64,000 nt of DNA, from contig JAJFIA010000001.1 in the NCBI GenBank assembly GCA_021775255.1, forward strand, positions 434,001 to 498,000, given 5' to 3'. Source of the stretch: Roseovarius sp. (lineage in GTDB: Bacteria; Pseudomonadota; Alphaproteobacteria; Rhodobacterales; Rhodobacteraceae). Shown here piece after piece: positions 34,458 to 44,729 of this stretch. The position numbers and the translations under genes are program-made. The notes beneath the pieces were generated by a model. The model had not been told where the DNA came from. It did no database searches and was given only the letters and a program-made list of their open reading frames with translations. The first letter of the stretch is position 1; each line of letters starts with the position of its first letter.

Positions 34458-35048
34458 TCATTCCGCCGGCGATACAACCGCGCCGGTCCCAGCCAACCGC
34501 TCGGGCAAGACAAACGCAACAAAAATGAACACAGCGCCAAGAACTATCCCCAGCACATCCCCGGGCAGGCCCGTGAGCCCGTCATAGCCTGCGCCCGGTA
34601 CGGCGCCCAAAGTCACCTTGCCGCCTGCCAGATTGTCCAGCATCCCGGTGGATTTCCACCACGGATAACTGACCATATAGGCCGCAGCACCCAGCAAACC
34701 GCCCGCGATGAAGAAAAGAGCGTCCTTGCGCCCCGACGCCGCCGCGCACAGCCCGGTGCCCGGGCAATAGCCCGATATGGCCCATCCGGTGCCAAGCATC
34801 AGACCACCGATAAACACGCCCACATAAGCCGATTTCACACTCATATGGCCAACATCCACCAGCCCCAGCATCTGCCCGCCAAACATCAGTACCGACCCGG
34901 TGCCGATGGCCAGCAGAATGGTTTTCATCAGGTGCAGGTTGGTCAGGTTCAGCATCCGGACAATCCAGTTGGGGTTGGATGCGCCGGTGCGATCAAGCGC
35001 CGCGCCAAACACCATCCCAATCACTATGGCAAGAAGTATTGAAGTCAT
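34458..35048 (-). CDS. YeeE/YedE-family sulfur transport protein (second of pair)
   Basis: The 196-residue membrane protein of the YeeE/YedE (PF04143) family has about six helices. The conserved Cys-bearing motif GWAISGYCPGTGLCAAASGR near residue 108 is thought to move thiosulfate or persulfide sulfur. With its partner it matches the PmpA/PmpB-type half-length pairs that accompany sulfide detoxification genes in bigR-type operons. Here the pair is about 22 kb away from the sulfide module at 57588-61391. It starts three bases after the first gene of the pair ends. Confidence 0.9.
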   Translation of the reverse strand: MTSILLAIVIGMVFGAALDRTGASNPNWIVRMLNLTNLHLMKTILLAIGTGSVLMFGGQMLGLVDVGHMSVKSAYVGVFIGGLMLGTGWAISGYCPGTGLCAAASGRKDALFFIAGGLLGAAAYMVSYPWWKSTGMLDNLAGGKVTLGAVPGAGYDGLTGLPGDVLGIVLGAVFIFVAFVLPERLAGTGAVVSPAE

Positions 35049-35051
35049 GGC

Positions 35052-35603
35052 TCAGGCCTCCTTTTTATACATCATCATGGCAACGGGAATGGCAGCGGCA
35101 AAAGCCCCCGCCGTAAAGATGTACCCCGAAAGCGAGGTCTGCATCAGCCCGCTCATCATATGGCCCGAGGTACAGCCCCCCGCCAGCCGCGCGCCGTAAA
35201 GCACGATGAAGCCCCCCAAAAACGCCATCAGCGCACGTTTCACAGGTGTGTCGCCGTAATTGGCGTACCAGATGGCAGGCAATCGCCGCTCATCCGCACC
35301 CACCCCGCCGCGCAGCATGGCCGACAGGCCCGCGCCAAGCATCATCGCGATGACAAACACAAAGCTGTAATTCAGCGGATTGGCCGCGTTTTCGGCATAT
35401 TTGCCGCCGGATTTGGCCATATAGGCATTGGTCGAGGTAAAACCATCCGCCGTTTTGGTGATCAGATCGGAATTGATCATATCGCCGATCATCCCGTCCA
35501 GTATGACAAACTGCGTGCTCACCCCGATGGGCTTGACCAGCAGCACCGCCACGAAAAATACGACGCCCAGAAGAACACCGCCTTTTTTCCAGTTGAGAGG
35601 CAT
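35052..35603 (-). CDS. YeeE/YedE-family sulfur transport protein (first of pair)
   Basis: The 183-residue membrane protein is the other half of a YeeE/YedE pair. The Cys motif is LYGARLAGGCTSGHMMSGLM near residue 140, with one conserved Cys. About five helices are predicted. ATG 35603 is chosen because AAAGGGAATCCC precedes it and the protein then begins MPLNWKKGGVLLG; the much longer in-frame extension is low-complexity-looking and not conserved. Transport of a sulfur compound is inferred from family. Confidence 0.88.
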   Translation of the reverse strand: MPLNWKKGGVLLGVVFFVAVLLVKPIGVSTQFVILDGMIGDMINSDLITKTADGFTSTNAYMAKSGGKYAENAANPLNYSFVFVIAMMLGAGLSAMLRGGVGADERRLPAIWYANYGDTPVKRALMAFLGGFIVLYGARLAGGCTSGHMMSGLMQTSLSGYIFTAGAFAAAIPVAMMMYKKEA

Positions 35604-35700
35604 GGGATTCCCTTTCAGTTTATGTCCGATGTGTGAATGTATTAGCCTCAGCCGGATTGGAAAATGACCCAGATCAATCTGCCGCAATTGTGAACGGCAG

Positions 35701-35722
35701 GGGCGGGCTGAAATCCGCCTGC
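35701..35722. repeat. Single degenerate GGCGGGCTGAA palindrome arm
   Basis: GGGCGGGCTGAAATCCGCCTGCC is a decayed one-arm member of the same family as 34315-34375. It lies between the YeeE/YedE pair and the ABC transporter operon. Confidence 0.5.
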
Positions 35723-35827
35723 CACATATGTTAAAATGAACAAAAAACGAACCAGGCCCGCAAGGCCGGTCAAGCATTACACTTCAGGCTGTCCATAAGC
35801 CGTGCGTGGATAAGAATTAAGCCAATT

Positions 35828-37912
35828 CTACTCCGCCGCGATCTTGATCACCGGCTCCATTTGGGCCAGTTGCTCATCACTCAGATGGCATTTGATCAGA
35901 TGCCCCCCGGCCACATCGCGCGCCAGAGGCACCTCTTTATCACACAGCCCGCCCGGCACTTCCGATTTCCACCGGCAACGGGTCTGGAACGGGCAACCGG
36001 GCGGCGGGTTCATCGCCGAGGGGATATCGCCCTCAAGTACGATGTGCTTTTTCACAATTGAGGTGTCGGCGATGGGCACCGCCGATAACAGCGCCTCGGT
36101 ATAGGGATGATAGGGCGGGCTGAACACCTGATCGGTCGTGCCCAGCTCAACCACATGCCCCAGATACATCACCATCACCCGATCACTCAGATAGCGCACG
36201 ATCGAAAGATCATGGCTGATGAACAACAGCGTTGTTTTTTCATTTCGCTGAATTTCCATCAGCAAATCCGCAACCGCCGCCTGCACCGACACATCCAAAG
36301 CCGAGACCGGCTCATCCGCCACCACGATCCGCGCGCCCCCGGAAAATGCCCGCGCAATGCCGACCCGCTGCTTTTGCCCACCGGAAAGTTGCCTTGGCAT
36401 CCGGTCGGCAAATTCGCGTGGCAGCTTGACCAGATCAAGCAATTCCAACATGCGTTTGCGGCGCTCGGCATCATTTTTACCAATGCCGAAAACCTCAAGT
36501 GCGCGAATGATCTGACGCCCCACCGTCATCGACGGGTTCAACGTATCAAACGGATTCTGAAATACCATCTGTATTTCCGACACGGTTTTGGTATCGCGCT
36601 GTTCAATCGGGATTTGCTCAATATTGCGGCCATCGAGCAGAATCTCACCATCGGTCGCCGTCTCAAGCCCCATCAGCACCTTGGCAAAGGTCGATTTACC
36701 ACAGCCGGATTCGCCCACGATGGCCAATGTCTCGGATTCGCGCGCCTCAAAGGTTAGCGTCTCATTGGCCTTAACCACCTTTTTATGGGCCCCGCCAAAA
36801 ATGGCATTGGCGGCCACCTCGTAATATTTCTTGAGATTGTCCATTTTCAGCACAACCCTGCCCGCCTTGGGCTTTTCGGTCTGCGCACCCACGCTCACCG
36901 GCGCGTTCCAGTCGATCTCCTTGTACCTCAGACAGCGGGTATGATGGCGCACGTCACCAAACACATTCTCCATCTCGATCACCCCCTGATCACAGCGGCC
37001 TTCTTGAAAATAATCGCAACGCGGCCCGAAATTGCACCCCGGCGGGCGCTCATGCGGCAGCGGGAAATTGCCCGGGATCGCCACCAAAGGATGCGCATTC
37101 TTATCGGCACTTGGCAGCGGGATTGAGCGAAATAAAGCCTGCGTATAGGGGTGCTGCATTTCGTCAAAGACGGATTTGATCGAGCCGCGCTCAACCGCCT
37201 CACCGGAATACATCACGCAAACCCGGTCACAGGTTTCCAGAATGAGGCCCAGATTATGCGAGATGAACAGCATTGAAGTGCCATATTTACGGCCCAGATC
37301 CTTGACCAGCTCAACAATCGCCGCCTCCACGGTTACATCCAGCGCAGTTGTCGGCTCATCGAGAATCAGCAATGCCGGTTCGCTCATCAGTGCCATGGCG
37401 ATGACGATGCGTTGTTGTTGGCCGCCGCTTAATTGATGCGGAAAGGAATTCAGAATGCGCTTGGGATCGGGCAGTTTGACATCGGTGACCACCTGCAAGG
37501 CCCGCGCGTAAGCCTCTTTTTCCGTGGTGCCCTGATGGATCATCGGCACCTCCATCAACTGCTTGCCGATCTTCATCGCCGGGTTCAATGACGCCATCGG
37601 CTCCTGATAGATCATGGCAATTTCCGAGCCGCGGATATCGCGCAGTTCTTCCCGGCTCATCTCGCTCAGATCACGGCCCTTGAATTTTATGCTGCCACCC
37701 ACAATGCGGCCGTTCTTGCCCAGATCCTGCATCACACCCAGCGCCACGGTGGATTTGCCGCAACCGGATTCGCCCACCAGGCCCAGGGCCTCGCCGGGCA
37801 TGACTTGGGCAGAAAAATCCATCACCGCCGGGATTTCATGCAGCCGGGTGAAGAACGAGATCGACAATTTGTCAATCTCAAGAATTGGCCCGTCATAATC
37901 CGTTTTTGCCAT
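35828..37912 (-). CDS. Oligopeptide-type ABC transporter, fused double ATP-binding protein
   Basis: This 694-residue protein joins two ABC ATPases like DppD and DppF in one chain. First half: Walker [19 protein letters not shown] near residue 50 and signature [15 protein letters not shown]. Second half: Walker [20 protein letters not shown] near residue 400 and signature [15 protein letters not shown]. Each half is followed by an oligo/dipeptide C-terminal domain with Cys ([29 protein letters not shown]). It is the last gene of a four-gene operon with two permeases and a Tat-exported binding protein. The substrate may not be a peptide. Confidence 0.94.
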   Translation of the reverse strand: MAKTDYDGPILEIDKLSISFFTRLHEIPAVMDFSAQVMPGEALGLVGESGCGKSTVALGVMQDLGKNGRIVGGSIKFKGRDLSEMSREELRDIRGSEIAMIYQEPMASLNPAMKIGKQLMEVPMIHQGTTEKEAYARALQVVTDVKLPDPKRILNSFPHQLSGGQQQRIVIAMALMSEPALLILDEPTTALDVTVEAAIVELVKDLGRKYGTSMLFISHNLGLILETCDRVCVMYSGEAVERGSIKSVFDEMQHPYTQALFRSIPLPSADKNAHPLVAIPGNFPLPHERPPGCNFGPRCDYFQEGRCDQGVIEMENVFGDVRHHTRCLRYKEIDWNAPVSVGAQTEKPKAGRVVLKMDNLKKYYEVAANAIFGGAHKKVVKANETLTFEARESETLAIVGESGCGKSTFAKVLMGLETATDGEILLDGRNIEQIPIEQRDTKTVSEIQMVFQNPFDTLNPSMTVGRQIIRALEVFGIGKNDAERRKRMLELLDLVKLPREFADRMPRQLSGGQKQRVGIARAFSGGARIVVADEPVSALDVSVQAAVADLLMEIQRNEKTTLLFISHDLSIVRYLSDRVMVMYLGHVVELGTTDQVFSPPYHPYTEALLSAVPIADTSIVKKHIVLEGDIPSAMNPPPGCPFQTRCRWKSEVPGGLCDKEVPLARDVAGGHLIKCHLSDEQLAQMEPVIKIAAE

Positions 37913-37989
37913 TTTCTTATCCCTTATCTCTTCCCTCGTCCCGGCTCCCGTTTTATGTCCGGTGCCGGGATCTCTTGTTCAACTGCGAG

Positions 37990-38010
37990 GCCCCGGATTA
38001 AATCCGGGGC
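37990..38010. repeat. Short perfect palindrome inside the ABC operon
   Basis: GCCCCGGATTAAATCCGGGGC is a 21-base near-perfect palindrome (10-base arms, one central base) in the gap between the second permease and the ATPase gene. Such sites may process the transcript and lower the ATPase share of the mRNA. Confidence 0.6.
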
Positions 38011-38022
38011 GTGGGTAATGCG

Positions 38023-39216
38023 TTAATCCTTCAGGCTTTCTTCGCGCAGCCCGTCAGCCAGCAGATTAAGCCCCAGCACCAGCGACAAAAGCGCAAACGC
38101 CGGTGGCAGCGCCGGATGCAGATAGATCGAAAGCAGCTTGCGCCCCTCATTGATGGTGCTGCCCCAGTCGGGGCTTTCGGGCGGCAATCCCAGGCCGAAA
38201 AAGCCCAGGGTGCCCAAAAGGATGGTGGTGTATCCGATGCGCAGGCAGAAATCCACGATCAGCGGCCCGCGCGCATTGGGCAGGATTTCCCACAGCATGA
38301 TATACCATGGCCCCTCGCCGCGGGTTTGTGCCGCCGCCACATAATCGCGGGTCTTGATGTCCATCGTCAACCCGCGCACGATCCGGAAAACTGTGGGCGA
38401 ATTGACAAATACAACCGATACAAACACCACCAGAATACCGCCGGGAATATCAAAGATATCCAGCACCCCGGGCAGCAGATGAACCTTGCTGCCCACCTCC
38501 GAGATCAGCGAGAGATAAATCCAGATCATCACGCCCAGAACGCCAATCAGCAGCGGCGTGCGAAAATTCGGCATGGTGTAATAGCGGGAATTCAGCAAAA
38601 CCCCGACAAAGATGATCGGAAAGACAAACAAAACCGTGGCCATGTAATTGGGCACGCCCGTATCCACAATTTCCGGCGTCACCAGCAGGTAGAACAGCAA
38701 GATCACCGGAAACGCCAGAATCAGATTGGCCGCGAAGGATAATAGCGTATCCAGCCTGCCGCCGAAATACCCTGCGGGCAAGCCCAGCGTGATCCCTACC
38801 ATAAAGGCAAAAACCGTGGCCAGCGGTGCGATCTGCACCACCACCCAGGCACCGGTAACCATCCGGCTGAACACATCACGCGCCAGATTGTCCCCGCCCA
38901 GCAGATACCAGCCATATTCGCCCTCCCCGGCGCCACTCAGCACCGTGCCCGGAACCTTGTTTTTCATGCCCGAGACCTGGCTCAGCGGATCATGGGTGAT
39001 GATCATGTCCATCGCCCCGAATATGCCGGTAAAGACCCAAAACATCACCAGCGCAAAGCCGATCATGCCGATGGGGCTGTCAAACAGTTTGCCATATAGC
39101 CCAAGCCGGCGCTTGAAGGCCATGGATGTGGCAAACACAATCGCCAGCGCCACCCACACCGGGGTGAACTGATACAGCACCCTGATGACGATCTCGAAAT
39201 AACCAAGAGGTTCCAT
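38023..39216 (-). CDS. Oligopeptide-type ABC transporter permease (DppC-like)
   Basis: The 397-residue permease has six or more helices and the ABC permease EAA-type loop (ARDYVAAAQTRGEGPWYIML region, ending in LPNARGPLIVD). It is about 100 residues longer than typical DppC. The extra length comes from an extended N-terminus and an inserted hydrophobic segment (about residues 160-260). It follows the DppB-like gene by 15 bases. The insertion is a family variant rather than an error, since the frame is intact. Confidence 0.9.
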   Translation of the reverse strand: MEPLGYFEIVIRVLYQFTPVWVALAIVFATSMAFKRRLGLYGKLFDSPIGMIGFALVMFWVFTGIFGAMDMIITHDPLSQVSGMKNKVPGTVLSGAGEGEYGWYLLGGDNLARDVFSRMVTGAWVVVQIAPLATVFAFMVGITLGLPAGYFGGRLDTLLSFAANLILAFPVILLFYLLVTPEIVDTGVPNYMATVLFVFPIIFVGVLLNSRYYTMPNFRTPLLIGVLGVMIWIYLSLISEVGSKVHLLPGVLDIFDIPGGILVVFVSVVFVNSPTVFRIVRGLTMDIKTRDYVAAAQTRGEGPWYIMLWEILPNARGPLIVDFCLRIGYTTILLGTLGFFGLGLPPESPDWGSTINEGRKLLSIYLHPALPPAFALLSLVLGLNLLADGLREESLKD

Positions 39217-39231
39217 GTCCTGTCTCCTCCG

Positions 39232-40284
39232 TTAAGAAATTCTGATGCGCGGATTGAGGTAGACATAACCGATATCCGATATCAGCTGCGTCACCAGCAC
39301 CACCACCACTGAAACGACCGAGACCGCCAGCAAAAGCTCGATGTCATTATTGCCCGCCGCCTGTACCAGAACCCAGCCAAAGCCCTTGTAGTTGAACAGC
39401 GTCTCGACGATGACAACCCCGTTCAGCAGCCAGGGAAATTGCAGCATGATCACCGTAAACGGCGCAATCAGCGCATTTCTGAGCGCGTGCTTCATCACGA
39501 TGTTGGAAAATTTCACGCCCTTGAGGCGCGCCGTGCGGATATATTGCGCCGTCATCACCTCGGCCATCGAAGCCCGCGTCATGCGCGCGATATAGCCCAT
39601 ACCGTAAAGTGAAATGGTCAGTACCGGCAGGAAGAAATTGACGAAATTTGCGTCGTCCATGGCACTTGTGGCCGTGCCCTTGAACCATTTCAATCCCACC
39701 GCCGAGGACGAGAATATTGCGATAAAGATCACCCCCGACACATATTCAGGCGTCGCCGTTGTAAGAATTGAAAATGTCGAAAGCGAGCGGTCCAGTTTCG
39801 AGCCCTCGCGCATCCCCGCCATAACCCCGACCACAAGCGCCAGCGGAATCATCAGCAGAACAACACACAGCATCAGCTTGCCGGTAAGCGCCAGCCGTAT
39901 GCCAACGATTGTTGAAACCTCATCCTTGAAAACCGTCGATTGGCCCCAATGACCCTGCAGAATACCGCAAAAGCCTCTGGCCTCGGCGGCCTCGGCGGCG
40001 GTTTTGGTCCCTTTGAAACAGCGGCCTGTGATGCCGTCATCCGTCTCAAACTGCCAACCGGGCAACACGCCCAGCCATTGACCGTATTTAATCGGCAGAG
40101 GTTGCAGATAGCCGTGACTGTCAAGCCAGCTATTCACCGCCTCATCGGACATGCGAAAATTGCCCTGGGTTTTGGCCAGCTTCTCCAGATTGGGAAAAAG
40201 ATTGGTCAGGAAAAACACGATGAAGGTCAGGCACATCGCCGTTACCAGCATCACTGCGGTTCTGCGAAGAATGAAAATTCCCAT
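39232..40284 (-). CDS. Oligopeptide-type ABC transporter permease (DppB-like)
   Basis: The 350-residue permease begins MGIFILRRTAVMLVTAMCLT, the usual DppB N-terminal helix. The EAA loop is SMAEVMTAQYIRTARLKGVK, then LRNALIAPFTVIML. A periplasmic loop of about 75 residues (with Cys at RCFK and GFCGILQG) lies between the first and second helices. It is the second gene of the operon, 133 bases after the binding-protein gene. Confidence 0.92.
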   Translation of the reverse strand: MGIFILRRTAVMLVTAMCLTFIVFFLTNLFPNLEKLAKTQGNFRMSDEAVNSWLDSHGYLQPLPIKYGQWLGVLPGWQFETDDGITGRCFKGTKTAAEAAEARGFCGILQGHWGQSTVFKDEVSTIVGIRLALTGKLMLCVVLLMIPLALVVGVMAGMREGSKLDRSLSTFSILTTATPEYVSGVIFIAIFSSSAVGLKWFKGTATSAMDDANFVNFFLPVLTISLYGMGYIARMTRASMAEVMTAQYIRTARLKGVKFSNIVMKHALRNALIAPFTVIMLQFPWLLNGVVIVETLFNYKGFGWVLVQAAGNNDIELLLAVSVVSVVVVLVTQLISDIGYVYLNPRIRIS

Positions 40285-40417
40285 TTTTTCCCCTGTCGCT
40301 CGGGATGAAATCCGGCCCCTTTTTGAGGCTCTGAATTATAGCTGGCGCGCGGCCCGCACCGGGATCTTACGTAAAATGCCCTGCCCCCTGTTCAAGGGGC
40401 AGGGCCGATGTCTTGTA

Positions 40418-42094
40418 TCAGGCTTTGAGGCCCCATTTGTAGACCTGTGGCAGGAACGCGATATGCATATCGGCATTCACCACATTATCGGTCGCATGGC
40501 GGTAAAGCGATTGGAAATAAGGCTGAATAGTCACGCCTTCTTCGGCAATCAGCGCCTGAATTTTCCCGGCAACGACGCGACGCTCATCGGCGTTGGCAAT
40601 CGCATTTGCCTCAACCAGAAGCCCGTCGAATTCAGCGTTGGACCAGGCAAATTCGTTCCATGCCTCACCCGAACGATAGGCCAGGCCCCAAACCTGTGTG
40701 GCTAGAGGGCGGTGGTTCCAGTTGGTTGAGCTGAACGCATATTTTGTCCAGTCATTCCAAAAGGTTGAACCGGGCAGAATGGTGCGTTTGACCTTGATGC
40801 CCGCATCCCTGAGCTGCGCCGCCACCGCATCGGTGGTGTTCTTGCGCCAGTCATCGTCGATCGAATGCAGCTCATGCTCGAAATCAATCATGCCGGCCTC
40901 TTCCATCAGGGCTTTCGCCTTGGCGGGATCATAGGGCAGACGGCTGACCGAGCTGTCATATTCCGGATGCATCGGCCCGGCGTGATAGTTGTTGGCAGGA
41001 GTGCCGCGCCCGGCATAGCCAAGCTCAAGACAGACCGCATTATCCACCGCCATCACCAGCGCCTGACGCACACGCTTGTCGGCATAGATCTTCTTGCCGT
41101 CCACTTCCGCCGACTGATTGGGCCGGATCACGATGGTTGAGCCCGAGGAGACCTCGTATCTGGCCCAGCCAAGCCCGTCCATCACATCAACGAAATCGCC
41201 AACGGTCTGCCACAGCATATCAATCTCTTCGGCTTCCGCCGCAGCAACCCATGCAGAAGGGTCCGTGCCGTAATCAATAAATTCGATCCGATCCAGATAT
41301 GAGCCGCCCTCAGGCAGTGCCGCATGGCCCCACCATGTGTGGTTGGGGTTCTTGACCACAACACCCTTGACGCCCACCTCTAAGCTTTCGGGCATATAGG
41401 CCCCGGTGCCCACCGCGGTGCCCAGCATATCATCGGGATCATGCGAGCTGTGGGTGATCGCAGCCGGGTAATCGGCCATGCCGGGGATGATGGTGATATC
41501 CGGTGCCGGCAGCGTGAGCTTGACAGTGTGGCTATCGACAACCGTGATCGCACCTGCGCGGGCCTGACCTGTCTCATCGTCAATCAGCGAGGCCATGCGC
41601 CCGGCCATCGAGTTGCCCTCAACGCTCTTGTCACACCAGCCGGTGATGTTGCGTGCCACATCCTCGGCGGTGAAATCATCGCCATTGTTCCATTTCACAC
41701 CCTTGCGGACATGCAAGGTATATTCCGATGCGTCGGCGCTGGCTTCCCAGCTTTCCACCAACAGGCCGCGGAAGGAACCGTCTGAATTGTATTCGATCAG
41801 ATATTCCAGCCAGCCGGCGGTGAAGGCCGCAATCTGTGTCCAGTCATAGGTGCGCGGGTCTTTCATCGCGCGCACTTCCATCTGCATGCGCAAAGTGCCG
41901 CCCTCTTTGGGCGTGGCGGCCGCATGTGCAGGTGCCGCCAGGCCGATCATGCCATAAGCGGCAGCGGCGGTAACACCGAAGGATGTCGCGCGCGCCAGAA
42001 ATTCGCGGCGGTCCAAATGGCCCTCACGATATTCTTTCGCGTACATCTCAACCGCGTGATGCACGGGTTTTCCGTTCGTGGTTTCATGTTTCAT
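40418..42094 (-). CDS. Tat-exported substrate-binding protein of oligopeptide-type ABC transporter (SBP family 5)
   Basis: The 558-residue binding protein has a twin-arginine signal ([20 protein letters not shown], cleavage near PAHAA) after a longer charged N-terminal stretch. Mature-protein motifs include [20 protein letters not shown] and [15 protein letters not shown], typical of the DppA/OppA family. ATG 42094 (MKHETTNGK) follows AGGGAG; a few codons upstream lack a site. It is the first gene of the operon. It is next to the urate hydroxylase gene but on a separate promoter, so the substrate is open. Confidence 0.93.
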   Translation of the reverse strand: MKHETTNGKPVHHAVEMYAKEYREGHLDRREFLARATSFGVTAAAAYGMIGLAAPAHAAATPKEGGTLRMQMEVRAMKDPRTYDWTQIAAFTAGWLEYLIEYNSDGSFRGLLVESWEASADASEYTLHVRKGVKWNNGDDFTAEDVARNITGWCDKSVEGNSMAGRMASLIDDETGQARAGAITVVDSHTVKLTLPAPDITIIPGMADYPAAITHSSHDPDDMLGTAVGTGAYMPESLEVGVKGVVVKNPNHTWWGHAALPEGGSYLDRIEFIDYGTDPSAWVAAAEAEEIDMLWQTVGDFVDVMDGLGWARYEVSSGSTIVIRPNQSAEVDGKKIYADKRVRQALVMAVDNAVCLELGYAGRGTPANNYHAGPMHPEYDSSVSRLPYDPAKAKALMEEAGMIDFEHELHSIDDDWRKNTTDAVAAQLRDAGIKVKRTILPGSTFWNDWTKYAFSSTNWNHRPLATQVWGLAYRSGEAWNEFAWSNAEFDGLLVEANAIANADERRVVAGKIQALIAEEGVTIQPYFQSLYRHATDNVVNADMHIAFLPQVYKWGLKA

Positions 42095-42373
42095 GTAATT
42101 TCTCCCTGTGGTTCCAGACACCCGGTCTGGTTTTCATAAATCTGCCCGGGGAACGCAAATGCATCCCCAGGATCGCGGTGATTATTGGATTACATCCATT
42201 CCCCCCTGGCATTCGGCACCAGAAACCCATGCAGGTCAACGCATAAATTATACATTTGATGATCTAAATACGACATCCAGACCGTTCAAATGCGACATCA
42301 CAGGTTTTCACAGGGTTACAGCCAAAGGCAATACAGGTATTGCACAGGTCGGGGGCTGCGGTGCGTTTAAGGG

Positions 42374-43633
42374 TTAATCCGCGCTCAGATCATAGCCGGT
42401 GCTGCGGGTGGCATTCCTGTACCAGCGGATGATCTGATGGCGTTCCTCTTCTTCCATGAACGACACATTGGCCGGCGGCATGGCATTGGTCACCCCCGCC
42501 TGCAGATAAATCACCTGCGCCGCGCGGGCGATATCCGCGGGCGTCTCCAGCAGGATGTTCTTGGGGGCGCGGTGAATACCCTCATATCCCGGCTCGCGCG
42601 CATGGCACATCGAACAACGCCCCGGCACGATATTGAGCACATCCTCAAACCCCTCGGCACTGGCAAATACCTGCTCGGTGGCGGTCAGGGGCCGGGCCTC
42701 GGATTGCTCAAATGTGTCCTGTCTCAGGGGGGCGGTTGACAGCCACATGATGGCAATGAACAACAAGACCGTCACCGCCCATGTCCATGTGGGATTGCCT
42801 TTGCGCGCGTGGCGGGTGTTGAAATAATGCCGGATCGTCACCCCCATCAAAAACACCAGCCCCGCGATCAGCCAGTTGTATTCGGTGGCAAAAGCCAGCG
42901 GATAATGCGTGCTCAGCATCAGAAACAAAACCGGCAGCGTCAGGTAATTGTTATGGGTCGAGCGCAGCTTGGCAATCTTGCCGTATTTGGCATCCGGCGT
43001 GCGCCCCGCCTGCAAATCCTTCACCACGATACGCTGATTGGGCATGATGATGAAAAACACATTCGCCGTCATGATCGTGGCGGTGAACGCCCCCAGATGC
43101 AGCATCGCCGCGCGCCCGGTAAACACCTGCGTATAGCCCCAGGCCATCGCCACCAGCAGAATGAACAGCAGCACCATCAACAGCGTCGGCCGCTCCCCCA
43201 GCCCCGATTTGCACAGGAAATCATAGATCAGCCAGCCGATGCTCAGGGACGCCGCCGAGATCAAAATCCCCTGCCAGATCGCCAGATCGGCAACCGCCGG
43301 ATCAATCAGGTACAATTCGGCCCCGGCCCAGTAGACAATCATCAAAAGCGCGGCCCCCGAAAGCCATGTGGCATAGCTTTCCCATTTGAACCAAATCAGA
43401 TGCTCGGGCATATTCTCGGGCGCCACCAGAAACTTGCGGATATGATAAAACCCGCCACCATGTACTTGCCATTCCTCGCCATTGGCGCCTTTGGGCAGGT
43501 TCGGTGCCTGCCGCAGGCCCAGATCAAGCGCGATGAAATAAAACGAGGACCCGATCCAGGCAATCGCCGTGATCACATGCAGCCAGCGTACCGCAAATGA
43601 CAGCCAATCCCACATAATCGCCAGATCCTGCAT
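42374..43633 (-). CDS. puuD: Membrane urate hydroxylase PuuD (cytochrome c-fused urate oxidase)
   Basis: The 419-residue protein oxidises urate to 5-hydroxyisourate. It has about nine membrane helices at the N-terminus (DUF989-type, starting DLAIMWDWLSFAVRWLHVIT) and a cytochrome c domain at the C-terminus with CSMCH and Met ligand candidates in TNAMPPANV. Electrons can go to the respiratory chain instead of making peroxide. ATG 43633 after GGGGGCG is chosen; the longer frame runs into the promoter. It is divergent from the LysR gene at 43747 and begins the urate pathway encoded here. Confidence 0.94.
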   Translation of the reverse strand: MQDLAIMWDWLSFAVRWLHVITAIAWIGSSFYFIALDLGLRQAPNLPKGANGEEWQVHGGGFYHIRKFLVAPENMPEHLIWFKWESYATWLSGAALLMIVYWAGAELYLIDPAVADLAIWQGILISAASLSIGWLIYDFLCKSGLGERPTLLMVLLFILLVAMAWGYTQVFTGRAAMLHLGAFTATIMTANVFFIIMPNQRIVVKDLQAGRTPDAKYGKIAKLRSTHNNYLTLPVLFLMLSTHYPLAFATEYNWLIAGLVFLMGVTIRHYFNTRHARKGNPTWTWAVTVLLFIAIMWLSTAPLRQDTFEQSEARPLTATEQVFASAEGFEDVLNIVPGRCSMCHAREPGYEGIHRAPKNILLETPADIARAAQVIYLQAGVTNAMPPANVSFMEEEERHQIIRWYRNATRSTGYDLSAD

Positions 43634-43746
43634 GGTTTCGCCCCCTAATCTGCTTTGTCCGCTTCTGTCAATGCTAGCCCACCCGGCAATTATCCTGTAT
43701 CGAATAAAAAAGCCAAGATGTTTCAAATAAAACCTGAGAATGATAA

Positions 43747-44658
43747 ATGGCCTATCTCGACAATATCAAAACCTTCGTGCGCGTTTATGAGCTTGGCAGT
43801 ATGTCCGCCGCAGCCCGCGATCAGCGGATTTCGGCGGCGGTGGCCTCGGCGCGCATTCTGCAACTTGAAGAGCACCTCAACGTGCGCCTGTTTCAGCGCA
43901 CCACCCGCACGCTGCATGCGACCGAACAGGGCACATTGTTCTATGCCGGGGCCTGCCGCATCATTGCGGCGGTAGACGAGGCCGAGGCCGAGATCAGCAA
44001 CGTCACCAAAACCCCGCGCGGCTCGCTTCTGGTGGCGGCCCCCCTGGGCGTTGGCCGCCGCCTGATTGCGCCCGCCATCCCGGCCTTCAAAGACGCCTAT
44101 CCCCTGATCAATATCCGCCTGCGCCTGTCGGACCGCAAGCTTGACATGACGGCCGAGGGCCTTGATCTTGCGTTCTTTCTCGGGGTGCCCGAGGATTCAA
44201 ACCTGCGCATCCGCAAGATCGCTGATTGCAAGCGGGTGATCTGTGCGGCACCTGAATATCTTGCCCGCAAAGGCGTGCCCAAAACCGCCGCCAGCCTGAT
44301 CAGCGACATGCATGATTGCCTCAGCCTGCGCTTCCCCGGCGCGCCCGAGTTTCAATGGCCGCTGCAAACCCCCGAGGGGGTGAAACGCTTTGCCGTCAAA
44401 GGCCCGTTTGAAACCGATGATGGCGATGTGCTGACCAACTGGGCGCTTGAGGGCTACGGGCTGATCCTAAAACCCGAATTTGACGTGGCCGAGCACCTTG
44501 CCTCAGGCGCATTGGTGCAGGTACTTGCGAATGAGCCGCCAATCCCGATCCAGATGGCCTGCCTTTATACCCACCGCCGCTGGCAGGATCCCAAAACCCG
44601 GTTGCTGATTGATTTCATGGTCCGCCATATTCAGTCTGAAATGGCCGGCGCGGCCTGA
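43747..44658 (+). CDS. LysR-family regulator, probably of urate breakdown
   Basis: The 303-residue protein has a winged helix at residues 1-60 (MAYLDNIKTFVRVYELGSMS) and an effector domain. It is transcribed away from puuD with 113 bases between starts, so it likely controls puuD and perhaps uraH on the far side. Its own 3' end converges on uraH across a palindromic repeat. Effector identity (urate or a later product) is inferred, not shown. Confidence 0.9.
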   Translation: MAYLDNIKTFVRVYELGSMSAAARDQRISAAVASARILQLEEHLNVRLFQRTTRTLHATEQGTLFYAGACRIIAAVDEAEAEISNVTKTPRGSLLVAAPLGVGRRLIAPAIPAFKDAYPLINIRLRLSDRKLDMTAEGLDLAFFLGVPEDSNLRIRKIADCKRVICAAPEYLARKGVPKTAASLISDMHDCLSLRFPGAPEFQWPLQTPEGVKRFAVKGPFETDDGDVLTNWALEGYGLILKPEFDVAEHLASGALVQVLANEPPIPIQMACLYTHRRWQDPKTRLLIDFMVRHIQSEMAGAA

Positions 44659-44663
44659 GGTGC

Positions 44664-44729
44664 AGCCGTAGGGCGGGCTTCAGCCCGCCTTCCTACCAAG
44701 GGTGGCGGGCTGAAGCCCGCCCTACGGCT
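44664..44729. repeat. GTAGGGCGGG-type perfect 26-bp inverted repeat, convergent intergenic
   Basis: The arms at 44664-44689 and 44704-44729 are perfect inverse copies with a 14-base loop. The core is GTAGGGCGGGCTTCAGCCCG. It lies exactly between the LysR stop at 44658 and the uraH stop at 44731 and probably ends transcription or protects both mRNAs. Confidence 0.88.

Noticed and set aside
38023..39216. Frameshift or fusion in the unusually long DppC-like permease
   Set aside because: The frame is continuous, the extra segment is hydrophobic and fits added helices, so it reads as a family variant.
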